The notes: generated by a model from the sequence alone, not told the origin. Shown: positions 1-6,071, numbered from the stretch's first letter. The stretch is DNA of 9,401 nucleotides from Gammaproteobacteria bacterium (GCA_030636465.1 DAOVWW010000038.1:1-9401), one strand, 5' to 3'. Numbers and translations are program-made.

Positions 1-89
1 AATGCTTCTAAACCATCTAATTCTGTTAAAATTTGATTAACAACAGATTCTGTTACATGAGAACCTTGATTCATACCACAGCTTCTCAT
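1..89 (-). pseudogene. Fragment of a Cdc48/p97/VAT-type AAA+ ATPase gene
   Basis: Reading the minus strand from 59 down to 3 gives HVTESVVNQILTELDGLE followed by A, open to the window edge. This matches the stretch between Walker B and the second region of homology in Cdc48/VAT ATPases (family pattern S-H-V-T-E-R-V-V-x-Q-L-L-T-E-L-D-G-L-E). FtsH has a different sequence here, so the call is specific to the Cdc48 branch. The reading frame meets a stop at 102-104, so no intact 5' part is present; in-frame ATG codons at 87-89 and 72-74 are unlikely true starts because the family match implies several hundred missing residues upstream. The piece is much richer in A and T than the rest of the window, and such ATPases are mostly archaeal or from scattered bacteria. 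It may be an assembly chimera or the end of a transferred fragment. The family call is fairly sure; the status of the locus is not. Confidence 0.45.
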
Positions 90-91
90 CG

Positions 92-250
92 GTGGGCGCA
101 GTCAAGCAGGTCAAGCAGGTCAAGCAGGTCAAGCGTAATCATCATGCTACGCGTTCCGGTGATATATACATCATTCACCACGATGGCCCGGTTGTGGCCG
201 ACAGCGGTGCTTCATGCTTTCCACGAAAATGGCTGAGTTCGGCCAAATAG
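92..250 (+). pseudogene. Possible C-terminal tail of a plus-strand gene, unidentified
   Basis: The plus frame in phase with position 101 is open from 41 to a TAG at 248-250. From about 92 it reads V-G-A, then the Val-Lys-Gln repeats, then RNHHATRSGDIYIIHHDGP and on to WLSSAK before the stop. The stretch RSGDIYI resembles a motif seen near the C-terminus of alkaline-phosphatase-family and type I phosphodiesterase proteins, but the continuation expected there (a His-Gly-Ser stretch and about 40 more residues) is missing. No start codon or 5' part can be seen, because the sequence to the left belongs to the ATPase fragment on the other strand. It could be a real gene end cut off at the junction, a decayed remnant, or chance. 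The function is not established. Confidence 0.25.
101..134. repeat. Tandem 9-base repeat (GTCAAGCAG)
   Basis: Three exact copies of GTCAAGCAG occupy 101-127, followed by a partial copy, GTCAAGC, at 128-134. Nine is a multiple of three, so in the plus frame that ends at 250 the array would encode repeated Val-Lys-Gln without breaking the frame. It sits immediately to the right of the AT-rich ATPase fragment and may mark the junction. Confidence 0.8.
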
Positions 251-317
251 CAGACCTTTTTTTGTCAGGGTGATAAGGGTAGTCTTATATGACCGTTATC
301 GTTAAGGGTTGTAAGTT

Positions 318-340
318 TCCCGGCTGGATTAGGGCCGGGA
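318..340. terminator. Weak hairpin downstream of the hydrolase gene
   Basis: TCCCGGC (318-324) and GCCGGGA (334-340) pair as a 7-bp GC-rich stem with a 9-base loop, 15 bases past the stop of the minus-strand hydrolase. Neither strand shows a good T-run after the stem, so an intrinsic terminator is only possible, not shown. Confidence 0.3.
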
Positions 341-354
341 TTTCGTCTGCTATG

Positions 355-1710
355 TTATTTTTCAGACCTTTTAAATGGATTCGGTATTGTTACATCTTCC
401 ATTAATGGCCATTCCTTAACTCGTTCTGGTTTATGGCCCTTTGGATACCATTTTTCCATAGGTATCTCATTTGCTTCGACGGTATCATTGATAACGTCGT
501 ACACTTGGTGACGCGGAGCCGGGAAGGTAATTGTCTCTGTTTTGAATACTGGTAGCGGTATCTGTGCAGAATCTGCAGCTACACCTTCCCTCCACCAAAC
601 CTTTCCCTTTCCATGGAGGTTAAAAGTAACCAGGTCTGGTGCGCCGAACGCAAAGGCTCCTTTGAAATGGTGACGAACTTCCGCTACTGTTTCGGTATTG
701 AAAACGTCCTCATAACTGTAATGTGTCGCTACGCATACTTTTGGCTGGGTTTTCTCACAAATATAGCCAAGACCATACGCAGGAGTATGAGAGGTATCGA
801 CCGTATACGCCGCTATTGCTGGTGGCATACCAAGCGCTTGTGAAGTTAGCGATACCGTAGCAGTCTGCACTTCACTGATCAACATGTCGACACCCCCACA
901 ATATTTGATGGTCAAGCTATTCGGGCGGTTATCACCCGTATAACAGATGCTTCTGCCCTTCCAGTCAAGCCGATAACTAGTGGCGCCATCTTTCGTATGA
1001 GATGTTGGCCAGTGAATAATCTTCACGCCATTTGCCTCATATGCAGTACCACCTTCATCCATAAAGTCAAATTCATGCACCTTAGGATTGTAACCTTCCC
1101 CGATCGGCCATGCATGAAAACTGTCCTGGTGCCACGCAGTCATCTCCATCATGTGCTCAACCATGTGAGTGATACCATATCGCGGCTCAGACCCGCTTGG
1201 CCCATAAATATTCAGGGGAGTCCATCCACTCTGGATGGGGCGAAACATCATGAAGTATGGGAGATCACTCATATGGTCCATGTGAAGATGGGTAAAAAAT
1301 ACGTGATCAATCGTATTAAATGGAATTCGCATGCTGTTGTAATTGCGCAATGACCCAATACCAAGGTCAAACACAAAATTTTCTCCATTTCCCAGTTGAA
1401 CCAAAATACTCATGCCGGACTGTGATTGAGTTGGGTAATAGGTTGAGCCCATGAATATAACTCGTACTTCATCTTCCTGTAATTCTTCAGTGTTTGGGTA
1501 GTATAAAAGTGACGCACTATGGTGAGCTGCTGGCGCGACATGTGGTTGCATGGTTTCGCCCTCCTTCCACTTGTCTCCCGGAATTCCTGCATTGCTAAAA
1601 AACTCCTTTGCTTTCAGCATTTCTGGAGTTGGCTCTTGTGACAAAGCAGCTGGAATCGTCAAAAAAATCAAAGCCAGCAAGAAAATATTGAAACAATTTA
1701 TAATTTTCAC
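355..1710 (-). CDS. Secreted metallo-beta-lactamase-fold hydrolase
   Basis: A 451-residue protein with an N-terminal signal peptide (positive start, hydrophobic residues 8-22, likely cleavage after Ala-Leu-Ser at 22-24), so it should be periplasmic or secreted. The metallo-beta-lactamase core spans about 80-370. HLHMDH at 141-146 gives the di-metal site (H141, H143, D145, H146); H238 in PTSHT, D260 in YTGDN, and H308 or H330 would complete it. The tRNase Z/arylsulfatase-like branch of the fold is the closest by eye, and the overall pattern recalls the family named after GntH of guanitoxin biosynthesis, but no other gene of that pathway is present, so I name only the fold and leave the substrate open. 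The start is GTG at 1708-1710, supported by AGAAGGGG (1718-1725) seven bases upstream. The gene stands alone, with no partner in the same direction nearby, and reads as less GC-rich than uvrC or nagZ, which would fit an accessory gene. Confidence 0.85.
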   Translation of the reverse strand: MKIINCFNIFLLALIFLTIPAALSQEPTPEMLKAKEFFSNAGIPGDKWKEGETMQPHVAPAAHHSASLLYYPNTEELQEDEVRVIFMGSTYYPTQSQSGMSILVQLGNGENFVFDLGIGSLRNYNSMRIPFNTIDHVFFTHLHMDHMSDLPYFMMFRPIQSGWTPLNIYGPSGSEPRYGITHMVEHMMEMTAWHQDSFHAWPIGEGYNPKVHEFDFMDEGGTAYEANGVKIIHWPTSHTKDGATSYRLDWKGRSICYTGDNRPNSLTIKYCGGVDMLISEVQTATVSLTSQALGMPPAIAAYTVDTSHTPAYGLGYICEKTQPKVCVATHYSYEDVFNTETVAEVRHHFKGAFAFGAPDLVTFNLHGKGKVWWREGVAADSAQIPLPVFKTETITFPAPRHQVYDVINDTVEANEIPMEKWYPKGHKPERVKEWPLMEDVTIPNPFKRSEK

Positions 1711-1717
1711 CGTGTTG

Positions 1718-1725
1718 CCCCTTCT
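1718..1725 (-). promoter_or_regulatory. Ribosome binding site deciding the GTG start
   Basis: The minus strand reads AGAAGGGG here, a strong Shine-Dalgarno match seven bases before the GTG at 1710-1708. It supports that non-ATG start, which also gives a well-formed signal peptide. Confidence 0.65.
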
Positions 1726-1902
1726 GTATCGGTTATTATTTTATTGGCATCGAAGCAATAATATTCGCACGTGGAATTACATTGTATATTAATGTGTACG
1801 CGCGCAGTGACGATGCATTTCGTAATAGATAGCTATTATCATTGAACACATCCTATCCAGATATCAAAAACACGCATGATTTCCCCCTCAAATAAAGCTG
1901 AT

Positions 1903-1927
1903 GGGGTCAGACTCGATAGAAAGTCTG
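1903..1927. repeat. GGGGTCAGA arm with hairpin (possible REP-like remnant)
   Basis: ATGGGGTCAGA at 1901-1911 is shared exactly with 5986-5996, where it forms one arm of a palindrome. Here the second arm is absent; instead CAGACT (1908-1913) pairs with AGTCTG (1922-1927) around an 8-base loop. It may be a half or degenerate copy of the element between the glycosylase gene and efp. Confidence 0.4.
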
Positions 1928-1943
1928 CCATGTGCCGATCTGA

Positions 1944-1970
1944 GACGATTCCACCCTAATTGAAATCGTC
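1944..1970. repeat. Inverted repeat, 7-bp arms
   Basis: GACGATT (1944-1950) and AATCGTC (1964-1970) are exact reverse complements separated by 13 bases. It lies 16 bases past the GGGGTCAGA hairpin, in non-coding sequence. No function is evident. Confidence 0.4.
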
Positions 1971-2186
1971 CGCTATTGAGAATTGTAAGGTATCTACTAG
2001 CTCTTAGTTTTTGACTTCCATGTCTCGTAAGCAGCTGAATTCGAAAACCAGAAAACAGGACAAGTTATTTATACAGAACCTGGTACTAACGTACCTACAA
2101 GAAAAAGTAGAGAGGCGGCTATTCAGTTCCCCATTTTATGGTCGGGGTCAAAATCATACTTTCTATGGAATCCATATATCAACGCT

Positions 2187-2206
2187 TGGGCACAATCTGG
2201 GCACAA
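2187..2206. repeat. Direct repeat TGGGCACAA with 11-bp period
   Basis: TGGGCACAA occurs at 2187-2195 and again at 2198-2206. The 11-base period places both copies on nearly the same face of the helix, as expected for tandem protein-binding half sites. It lies about 200 bases beyond the 3' end of tRNA-Cys. No gene that would use it can be seen. Confidence 0.5.
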
Positions 2207-2407
2207 ATGAATTTATGCGATTTTTTCACACGTCAAAACACACCCTATTTCTTAAAATTTTTGAAGATATGGACTGCGCGTTTTAATTGTCATGTACAAG
2301 CACTATATACGATGAGGCATACCTATATCCCACATATGCCCCGATAACCCAGCATACAGATCGCCAGGTAAAGAAATGATGTAATGATGATTTATATCAA
2401 TACGATA

Positions 2408-2481
2408 TGGAGGCTGGGCCCGGAATCGAACCGAGGTACACGGCTTTGCAGGCCGGTGCATAGCCACTCTGCCACCCAGCC
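2408..2481 (-). tRNA. tRNA-Cys (anticodon GCA)
   Basis: The minus strand from 2481 to 2408 folds as a 74-base tRNA. The acceptor stem GGCTGGG pairs with CCCAGCC, the anticodon loop is CTGCAAA with GCA at 2447-2449, the T-arm contains GGTTCGATTCC, and TCCA at the 3' end includes an encoded CCA. It follows tRNA-Gly by 58 bases in the same direction. The order after pgsA matches glyW-cysT of E. coli; no tRNA-Leu follows here, unlike leuZ in that operon. Confidence 0.97.
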
Positions 2482-2506
2482 ATTGGGGGGGTATCGCAAT
2501 ATGCAA

Positions 2507-2532
2507 AAATGGGAAGCAAATGCTTCCCATTT
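2507..2532. terminator. Perfect hairpin between tRNA-Gly and tRNA-Cys
   Basis: AAATGGGAAGCA (2507-2518) and TGCTTCCCATTT (2521-2532) are exact reverse complements separated by two bases; the outermost two pairs of the tip would open to make a usable loop. In the minus direction the stem is followed by TTTTTGC (counting the last stem bases), so it resembles an intrinsic terminator or a processing and stability hairpin inside the tRNA transcript. If it terminates fully, tRNA-Cys would need its own promoter, so partial termination or a processing role fits better. Confidence 0.5.
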
Positions 2533-2539
2533 GAGTGTT

Positions 2540-2615
<76 letters not shown>

Positions 2616-2658
2616 GTGGGTCGACTATTGTATGCACACAGCTTTCAGAGTCAAGCGG

Positions 2659-3240
2659 TTATTCCTGTTCTGTTAAAACTGGCCAGGCGGCTTTCAGATA
2701 AACGAACATAGAATAAAGCGTCAACGCAGCCGCTACGAACAATAATATCTCGCCTAAAATGAATATAGGCAGCCCGAATAAAGGCTCCTGGTAGATCAGC
2801 ATACCAATGGCGATCATCTGTAATGCTGTCTTGACCTTGCCAATATATGACACTGCCACACTTGCACGCTTGCCCAATTCAGCCATCCACTCACGCAGTG
2901 CAGAGATAACAATTTCCCGGCCAATGATGATGGCTACGGCTGCGGCAAATAATGGCACAGAAATCACCATATTCAGAACATTATCATCGGTAGCGAGTAA
3001 AACCAGGGCCGTTGCGACAATTAACTTATCTGCGACTGGGTCAAGAAACGCACCAAATGGCGTGTACTGATTTAACTTTCTGGCAAGAAACCCATCGAGC
3101 CAGTCAGTGATCGCTGCCACAACAAAAATAACTGTCGCCAGCTGGTTGCTCCATTTCACATCGAGTACATACACTACAAACAGAACCGGTATCAGCAGTA
3201 TACGCAACAGTGTCAATAAGTTAGGGATGTTTAATGGCAC
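2659..3240 (-). CDS. pgsA: CDP-diacylglycerol--glycerol-3-phosphate 3-phosphatidyltransferase
   Basis: PgsA transfers the phosphatidyl group from CDP-diacylglycerol to glycerol 3-phosphate, the committed step to phosphatidylglycerol and cardiolipin, in the inner membrane. The 193-residue protein carries the complete CDP-alcohol phosphatidyltransferase signature: D46, D49-G50, A53-R54, G63, D67 and D71, with exactly the family spacing (D-x2-DG-x2-AR-x8-G-x3-D-x3-D). The four aspartates bind the catalytic metals. The opening NIPNLLTLLRI is typical of the family, and four to five hydrophobic segments follow. The length is slightly above the 182 of E. coli PgsA. The start is GTG at 3238-3240; no strong ribosome binding site is seen, but the family N-terminus begins here. 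It lies 147 bases after uvrC and 43 before tRNA-Gly on the same strand, the order known from enteric bacteria. Confidence 0.96.
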   Translation of the reverse strand: MPLNIPNLLTLLRILLIPVLFVVYVLDVKWSNQLATVIFVVAAITDWLDGFLARKLNQYTPFGAFLDPVADKLIVATALVLLATDDNVLNMVISVPLFAAAVAIIIGREIVISALREWMAELGKRASVAVSYIGKVKTALQMIAIGMLIYQEPLFGLPIFILGEILLFVAAALTLYSMFVYLKAAWPVLTEQE

Positions 3241-3387
3241 AGTGGCAGATCAAAACTCTGTAGATTTGTTAAAGATAAAGTCTAACACTATGTATACCGG
3301 CCTGAGAACTGCATTTTAGGTCGTAGGTCTACTGACTGAAACCAAAATATTAAATTCGTAAATTGTTTTCTGACTTCTGACCAGACG

Positions 3388-5208
3388 TCAATGCAAACAA
3401 TCATGAATGCGCTCTGCAAGCTTACGGTTAATACCATCAACTCGGGATAAGTCATCGACTCCTGCCTTTTCTACTCCCTGCAATCCACCAAAATGCTTCA
3501 GCAGGGCGCGACGCTTTTTGTCTCCTATACCCGGAATCTGTTCGAGCGTTGACGTCACCCGGGCTTTTGCCCGTCGGCGGCGGTGGGCGGTAATAGCGAA
3601 GCGATGGGCTTCATCACGAATAACCTGCACCAGGTGCAGAGCCGGTGAATCAGGTGGCAGCATAATGGGGCGAGGCTCACCTGGCCTGAACAGGCGTTCC
3701 CAACCCGCCTTACGTTCCTTACCTTTGGCCACACCGATGATCACCACGCCTTTCACACCCAGTTCTTCCAGCGCATCACAGGCCGTGGAAAGCTGCCCTT
3801 TTCCGCCATCTACCAGTAACAGATCGGGGTATTGCATGCCCTCCTCCTGCATGCGTCGAAAACGGCGGCTCAAGGCCTGATGTATAGCGGCATAATCATC
3901 ACCCGGAGTAATACCCTCAATATTGTAACGCCGGTACTGACCGTTGAGAGGGCCCTGGTCACCGAAGACTACAAGAGAAGCCACTGTTGCTTCTCCTCTG
4001 GTGTGGCTGATATCAATGCATTCGATGCGCTCGGGTGTTTCAGGAAGTTTTAACGCCTGAACCAGATTACTTAAGCGGTCACGGTAATTACTCTCCGTCG
4101 CCATCCTGCGTCTCAGGGCATCACTCGCGTTCACTTGCACACTATCGAGCCAGCGCCGCTTGTCACCACGCTGCACACTGGCAAGCCGTACCCGGTAGCC
4201 AGCACGTTCAGTCAGTGCGGCGGCCAGAACATCGGCATCTGCCAGGGCTGTCGGCAACAGTATCAATCGCGCAGGCGGCTTATTCAGGTAAAACTGTGCA
4301 ATGAACGCCGATAACATTTCATCATCTTCCTGTTCCAGCCCAAAACGTGGAAATAATACCTTGATACCCAGAGACCGGCCTGCTCGAATAAACATCACAC
4401 CAATGGCTGAAACACCTTCTTCCTGAACCAGAGACATCACATCAAAATCGCCCTGCTTGCCGCTGACATACTGCTTAGCCTGCACCTGCCTAATTCTGGA
4501 AATGCGATCACGCAATACTGCAGCCTGTTCGTATTCCTGCTGTGCGGAGTGCTGTTCCATGGCGTCAGTCAGTGACTCTGCCAGGGTATCTTTCTGGCCG
4601 TTAATAAACAGCACCGCCTGTTCTAAATCCTTTGCATAATCCTGTTCAGAAATCAGTTCCACGCAAGGCGCAGTACAGCGTTTTATCTGGTATTGTAAAC
4701 AGGGTCGGGAACGATTACGGAAAAAGCCATCTTCGCACTGCCTTACAGGTATCGCCTTCTGCAGTAATGCCAACATCTCCCGCACAGCACCGGCGCTGGG
4801 ATACGGGCCGAAATATTGATCTTTATCATTCCGCGCTCCCCGGTGTACAGAAAGGCCGGGATACTGCTGATGTCGCGTTAAACGAATATACGGATAGGAT
4901 TTATCATCACGCATCAGGATATTGAAGCGTGGTTTCAAACTCTTGATTAAATTGCTTTCCAGCAACAGGGCTTCAGTTTCAGTATGCGTCAGGGTGATTT
5001 CAATGTTAGTGACCTGCCGCATCATCGACTGTATGCGTAGGCTCAGACCGGATTTGCGGAAATAACTGGATACCCGCTTCTTCAGATTTCGTGCCTTGCC
5101 AACATATAATAGTTTGTCGCTGGCATCGTACATCTGGTAGATACCGGGCGAGGCTGTCAGAGTCTTGAGGAAGCCCAGATGATCGAATTGCTTGTCGGTG
5201 TCAGGCAT
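3388..5208 (-). CDS. uvrC: UvrABC excinuclease subunit C
   Basis: UvrC makes both incisions flanking a lesion during nucleotide excision repair, after UvrB is loaded. Numbered from M-P-D-T (606 residues; E. coli has 610), the GIY-YIG nuclease domain is at 12-90 (GIY 22-24, YVG 35-37), four cysteines at C158, C170, C178 and C182 match the iron-sulfur ligands of the family, and a UvrB-binding UVR motif lies near 210-245. The RNase H-like nuclease for the 5' cut has D399 (IDISH), D438, D467 (VDGGKG) and H535. Tandem helix-hairpin-helix motifs fill 555-606. The frame is open further up to an ATG at 5236-5238, but I chose 5208 because MPDTDKQFD aligns with the E. coli start, AAGAG lies upstream, and the longer form has no ribosome binding site and starts beside a palindrome. 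It is followed by pgsA and preceded by a uracil-DNA glycosylase gene. Confidence 0.96.
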   Translation of the reverse strand: MPDTDKQFDHLGFLKTLTASPGIYQMYDASDKLLYVGKARNLKKRVSSYFRKSGLSLRIQSMMRQVTNIEITLTHTETEALLLESNLIKSLKPRFNILMRDDKSYPYIRLTRHQQYPGLSVHRGARNDKDQYFGPYPSAGAVREMLALLQKAIPVRQCEDGFFRNRSRPCLQYQIKRCTAPCVELISEQDYAKDLEQAVLFINGQKDTLAESLTDAMEQHSAQQEYEQAAVLRDRISRIRQVQAKQYVSGKQGDFDVMSLVQEEGVSAIGVMFIRAGRSLGIKVLFPRFGLEQEDDEMLSAFIAQFYLNKPPARLILLPTALADADVLAAALTERAGYRVRLASVQRGDKRRWLDSVQVNASDALRRRMATESNYRDRLSNLVQALKLPETPERIECIDISHTRGEATVASLVVFGDQGPLNGQYRRYNIEGITPGDDYAAIHQALSRRFRRMQEEGMQYPDLLLVDGGKGQLSTACDALEELGVKGVVIIGVAKGKERKAGWERLFRPGEPRPIMLPPDSPALHLVQVIRDEAHRFAITAHRRRRAKARVTSTLEQIPGIGDKKRRALLKHFGGLQGVEKAGVDDLSRVDGINRKLAERIHDCLH

Positions 5209-5259
5209 GTTTTGCTGTATCTCTTTTGGATGAAGCATCTACAATAGATGTACAAGCAC

Positions 5260-5287
5260 TGTAGGTGCGAATGAATTCGCACCTACA
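5260..5287. repeat. Perfect 13-bp-arm palindrome upstream of uvrC
   Basis: TGTAGGTGCGAAT (5260-5272) and ATTCGCACCTACA (5275-5287) are exact reverse complements separated only by GA. The element fills much of the 87-base gap between the glycosylase stop and the uvrC start. Neither strand has a T-run after it, so it is more like a dispersed palindromic repeat (REP-like) or a cruciform or processing site than an intrinsic terminator. In RNA it would form a stable hairpin 51 bases before the uvrC ATG. Confidence 0.8.
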
Positions 5288-5295
5288 AAATATAT

Positions 5296-5937
5296 TTATA
5301 CCAATAGCTGTATTATTCTTTCAAACACTGCGTCAAACATCTTCGGAGTCAAGCGACGAGTCTGGGTGTTGTAACGACTGCAGTGATAAGAATCCAGTAA
5401 CGTAAGCTCACCAATTTCTTTCTCCTGCAGATGCCCAAAGGGGTAATCCTTCTGCCGTCCACCCAGGGCTTTGACACAGGCCTTGTGCGACAAGCCGCCT
5501 AAAGCAAGAAGCACACTGCCCGCCTTGAGTGCTGCCAGCTCTTCTATCAGAAAGTTGTTACATTCATTTACTTCAGATCCAACCGGTTTATTGGCTGGCG
5601 GCAGACATTTCACTGCATTGGTGATACGGCAATTTTTTAATACCAGTCCATCATCAGCCGAAATGGATTCTGCAGCACTGGCAAAACCATAGCGATGCAG
5701 CGTTTCATAGAGAATGACACCCGCATGGTCACCTGTAAAAGGCCGTCCGGTAGCATTGGCCCCGTGCATGCCGGGGGCCAGGCCAACGATTAATAGTTTT
5801 GCATCCTCATCACCGAAGGGGGCAACCGGCAGGCCATGATAGGTCGGATGCTTTTCTCGCACATCATCCAGAAAAGTTGCCAGGCGGGGGCAGCGGCGGC
5901 AGTTGATGTCGAAGATTTTAGTGGCTTTATTTTTCAT
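5296..5937 (-). CDS. Uracil-DNA glycosylase, family 5 (UDGb) type
   Basis: This enzyme removes uracil, and in studied relatives other deaminated bases, from DNA to start base excision repair. The 213-residue protein has motif A as GLAPGMHGANATGRPFTGD (52-70); GLAPG rather than the GEAPG of family 4 places it in family 5. The second active-site motif is H185-C186-S187, followed by R-Y-N-T-Q-T at 188-193, where relatives have H-x-S-R-x-N-T-Q-T. Cysteines C13, C16, C111 and C126 have the spacing of the iron-sulfur ligands of family 4 and 5 enzymes, and TNAVKCLPPANKP (106-118) is typical. No strong ribosome binding site precedes the ATG at 5935-5937. A promoter candidate lies just upstream. It reads toward uvrC, 87 bases away, linking two repair genes. 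The family call is confident; whether 4 or 5 rests on motif A. Confidence 0.92.
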   Translation of the reverse strand: MKNKATKIFDINCRRCPRLATFLDDVREKHPTYHGLPVAPFGDEDAKLLIVGLAPGMHGANATGRPFTGDHAGVILYETLHRYGFASAAESISADDGLVLKNCRITNAVKCLPPANKPVGSEVNECNNFLIEELAALKAGSVLLALGGLSHKACVKALGGRQKDYPFGHLQEKEIGELTLLDSYHCSRYNTQTRRLTPKMFDAVFERIIQLLV

Positions 5938-5953
5938 GCGAGTGATTCTATCA

Positions 5954-5983
5954 ATTAAAAGAGTGAAACGTATCGGTTTTCAA
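5954..5983 (-). promoter_or_regulatory. Candidate promoter of the glycosylase gene
   Basis: On the minus strand TTGAAA (5983-5978) and TTTAAT (5959-5954) are separated by 18 bases, each one base from the sigma-70 consensus. Transcription would begin near 5947, leaving a leader of only about ten bases before the ATG at 5937, which fits the missing ribosome binding site. Confidence 0.35.
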
Positions 5984-5987
5984 TAAT

Positions 5988-6021
5988 GGGGTCAGAGCCG
6001 TGAGGAGCCGGGTCTGACCCC
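5988..6021. repeat. GGGGTCAGA palindromic element (REP-like)
   Basis: GGGGTCAGA (5988-5996) and TCTGACCCC (6013-6021) are exact 9-base inverted arms around a 16-base centre. An alternative, overlapping hairpin pairs GGAGCCGGG (6004-6012) with CCCGGGCTCC (6019-6028) with one bulge. Similar GGGGTCAGA palindromes occur in many gammaproteobacterial genomes as dispersed repeats; that statement is from memory and the mobilising transposase, if any, is not in this window. It sits between the two divergent promoter candidates. Confidence 0.6.
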
Positions 6022-6030
6022 GGGCTCCGG

Positions 6031-6065
6031 AACTTGAAACTTGAAACTTGAAACTTGAAACTTGT
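6031..6065. repeat. Tandem heptamer array AACTTGA x5
   Basis: Four exact copies of AACTTGA (6031-6058) and a fifth differing in the last base (6059-6065). Each unit in register gives TTGAAAC, and thus a TTGAAA hexamer close to the -35 consensus. The array ends directly against the -10 candidate of efp. Confidence 0.9.
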
Positions 6066-6071
6066 TACAAT
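6041..6071 (+). promoter_or_regulatory. Candidate efp promoter using the heptamer array
   Basis: TACAAT at 6066-6071 is one base from the -10 consensus and is preceded by TG at 6063-6064, giving the extended -10 form TGnTACAAT. TTGAAA hexamers at 6041-6046 (19-base spacing) and 6048-6053 (12-base) come from the tandem repeat; only the former is in a usable range, and an extended -10 tolerates a poor -35. Transcription would start near 6078, about 31 bases before the efp ATG. Confidence 0.5.

Larger units (their letters stand above)
1711..2407. other. Gene-poor stretch between the hydrolase and tRNA-Cys
   Basis: About 700 bases with no convincing gene. The longest frame (plus, 2011-2286, 91 codons, TTG start) has no recognisable motif and no ribosome binding site. 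Structures seen are a small palindrome TAATAG/CTATTA at 1823-1838, a GGGGTCAGA arm at 1903-1911 running into the hairpin CAGACT/AGTCTG (1908-1913 with 1922-1927), the hairpin GACGATT/AATCGTC (1944-1950 with 1964-1970), a direct repeat TGGGCACAA at 2187 and 2198, and GGCATA/TATGCC (2316-2321 with 2335-2340). The flank of a tRNA gene is a common integration site for mobile elements, so this may be a decayed insertion, but no integrase or attachment repeat can be identified. Confidence 0.5.

Noticed and set aside
101..134. Tandem array at the left edge as a CRISPR array
   Set aside because: Units are only nine bases and directly adjacent, with no spacers; no cas genes are present.
2011..2286. 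Plus-strand open frame of 91 codons in the gene-poor stretch
   Set aside because: It begins with TTG without a ribosome binding site, has no recognisable motif, and its low-complexity AT-rich composition matches the surrounding spacer.
5209..5238. Longer uvrC start adding ten residues
   Set aside because: MPDTDKQFD at 5208 aligns with the E. coli UvrC start; the upstream ATG lacks a ribosome binding site and abuts small hairpins.
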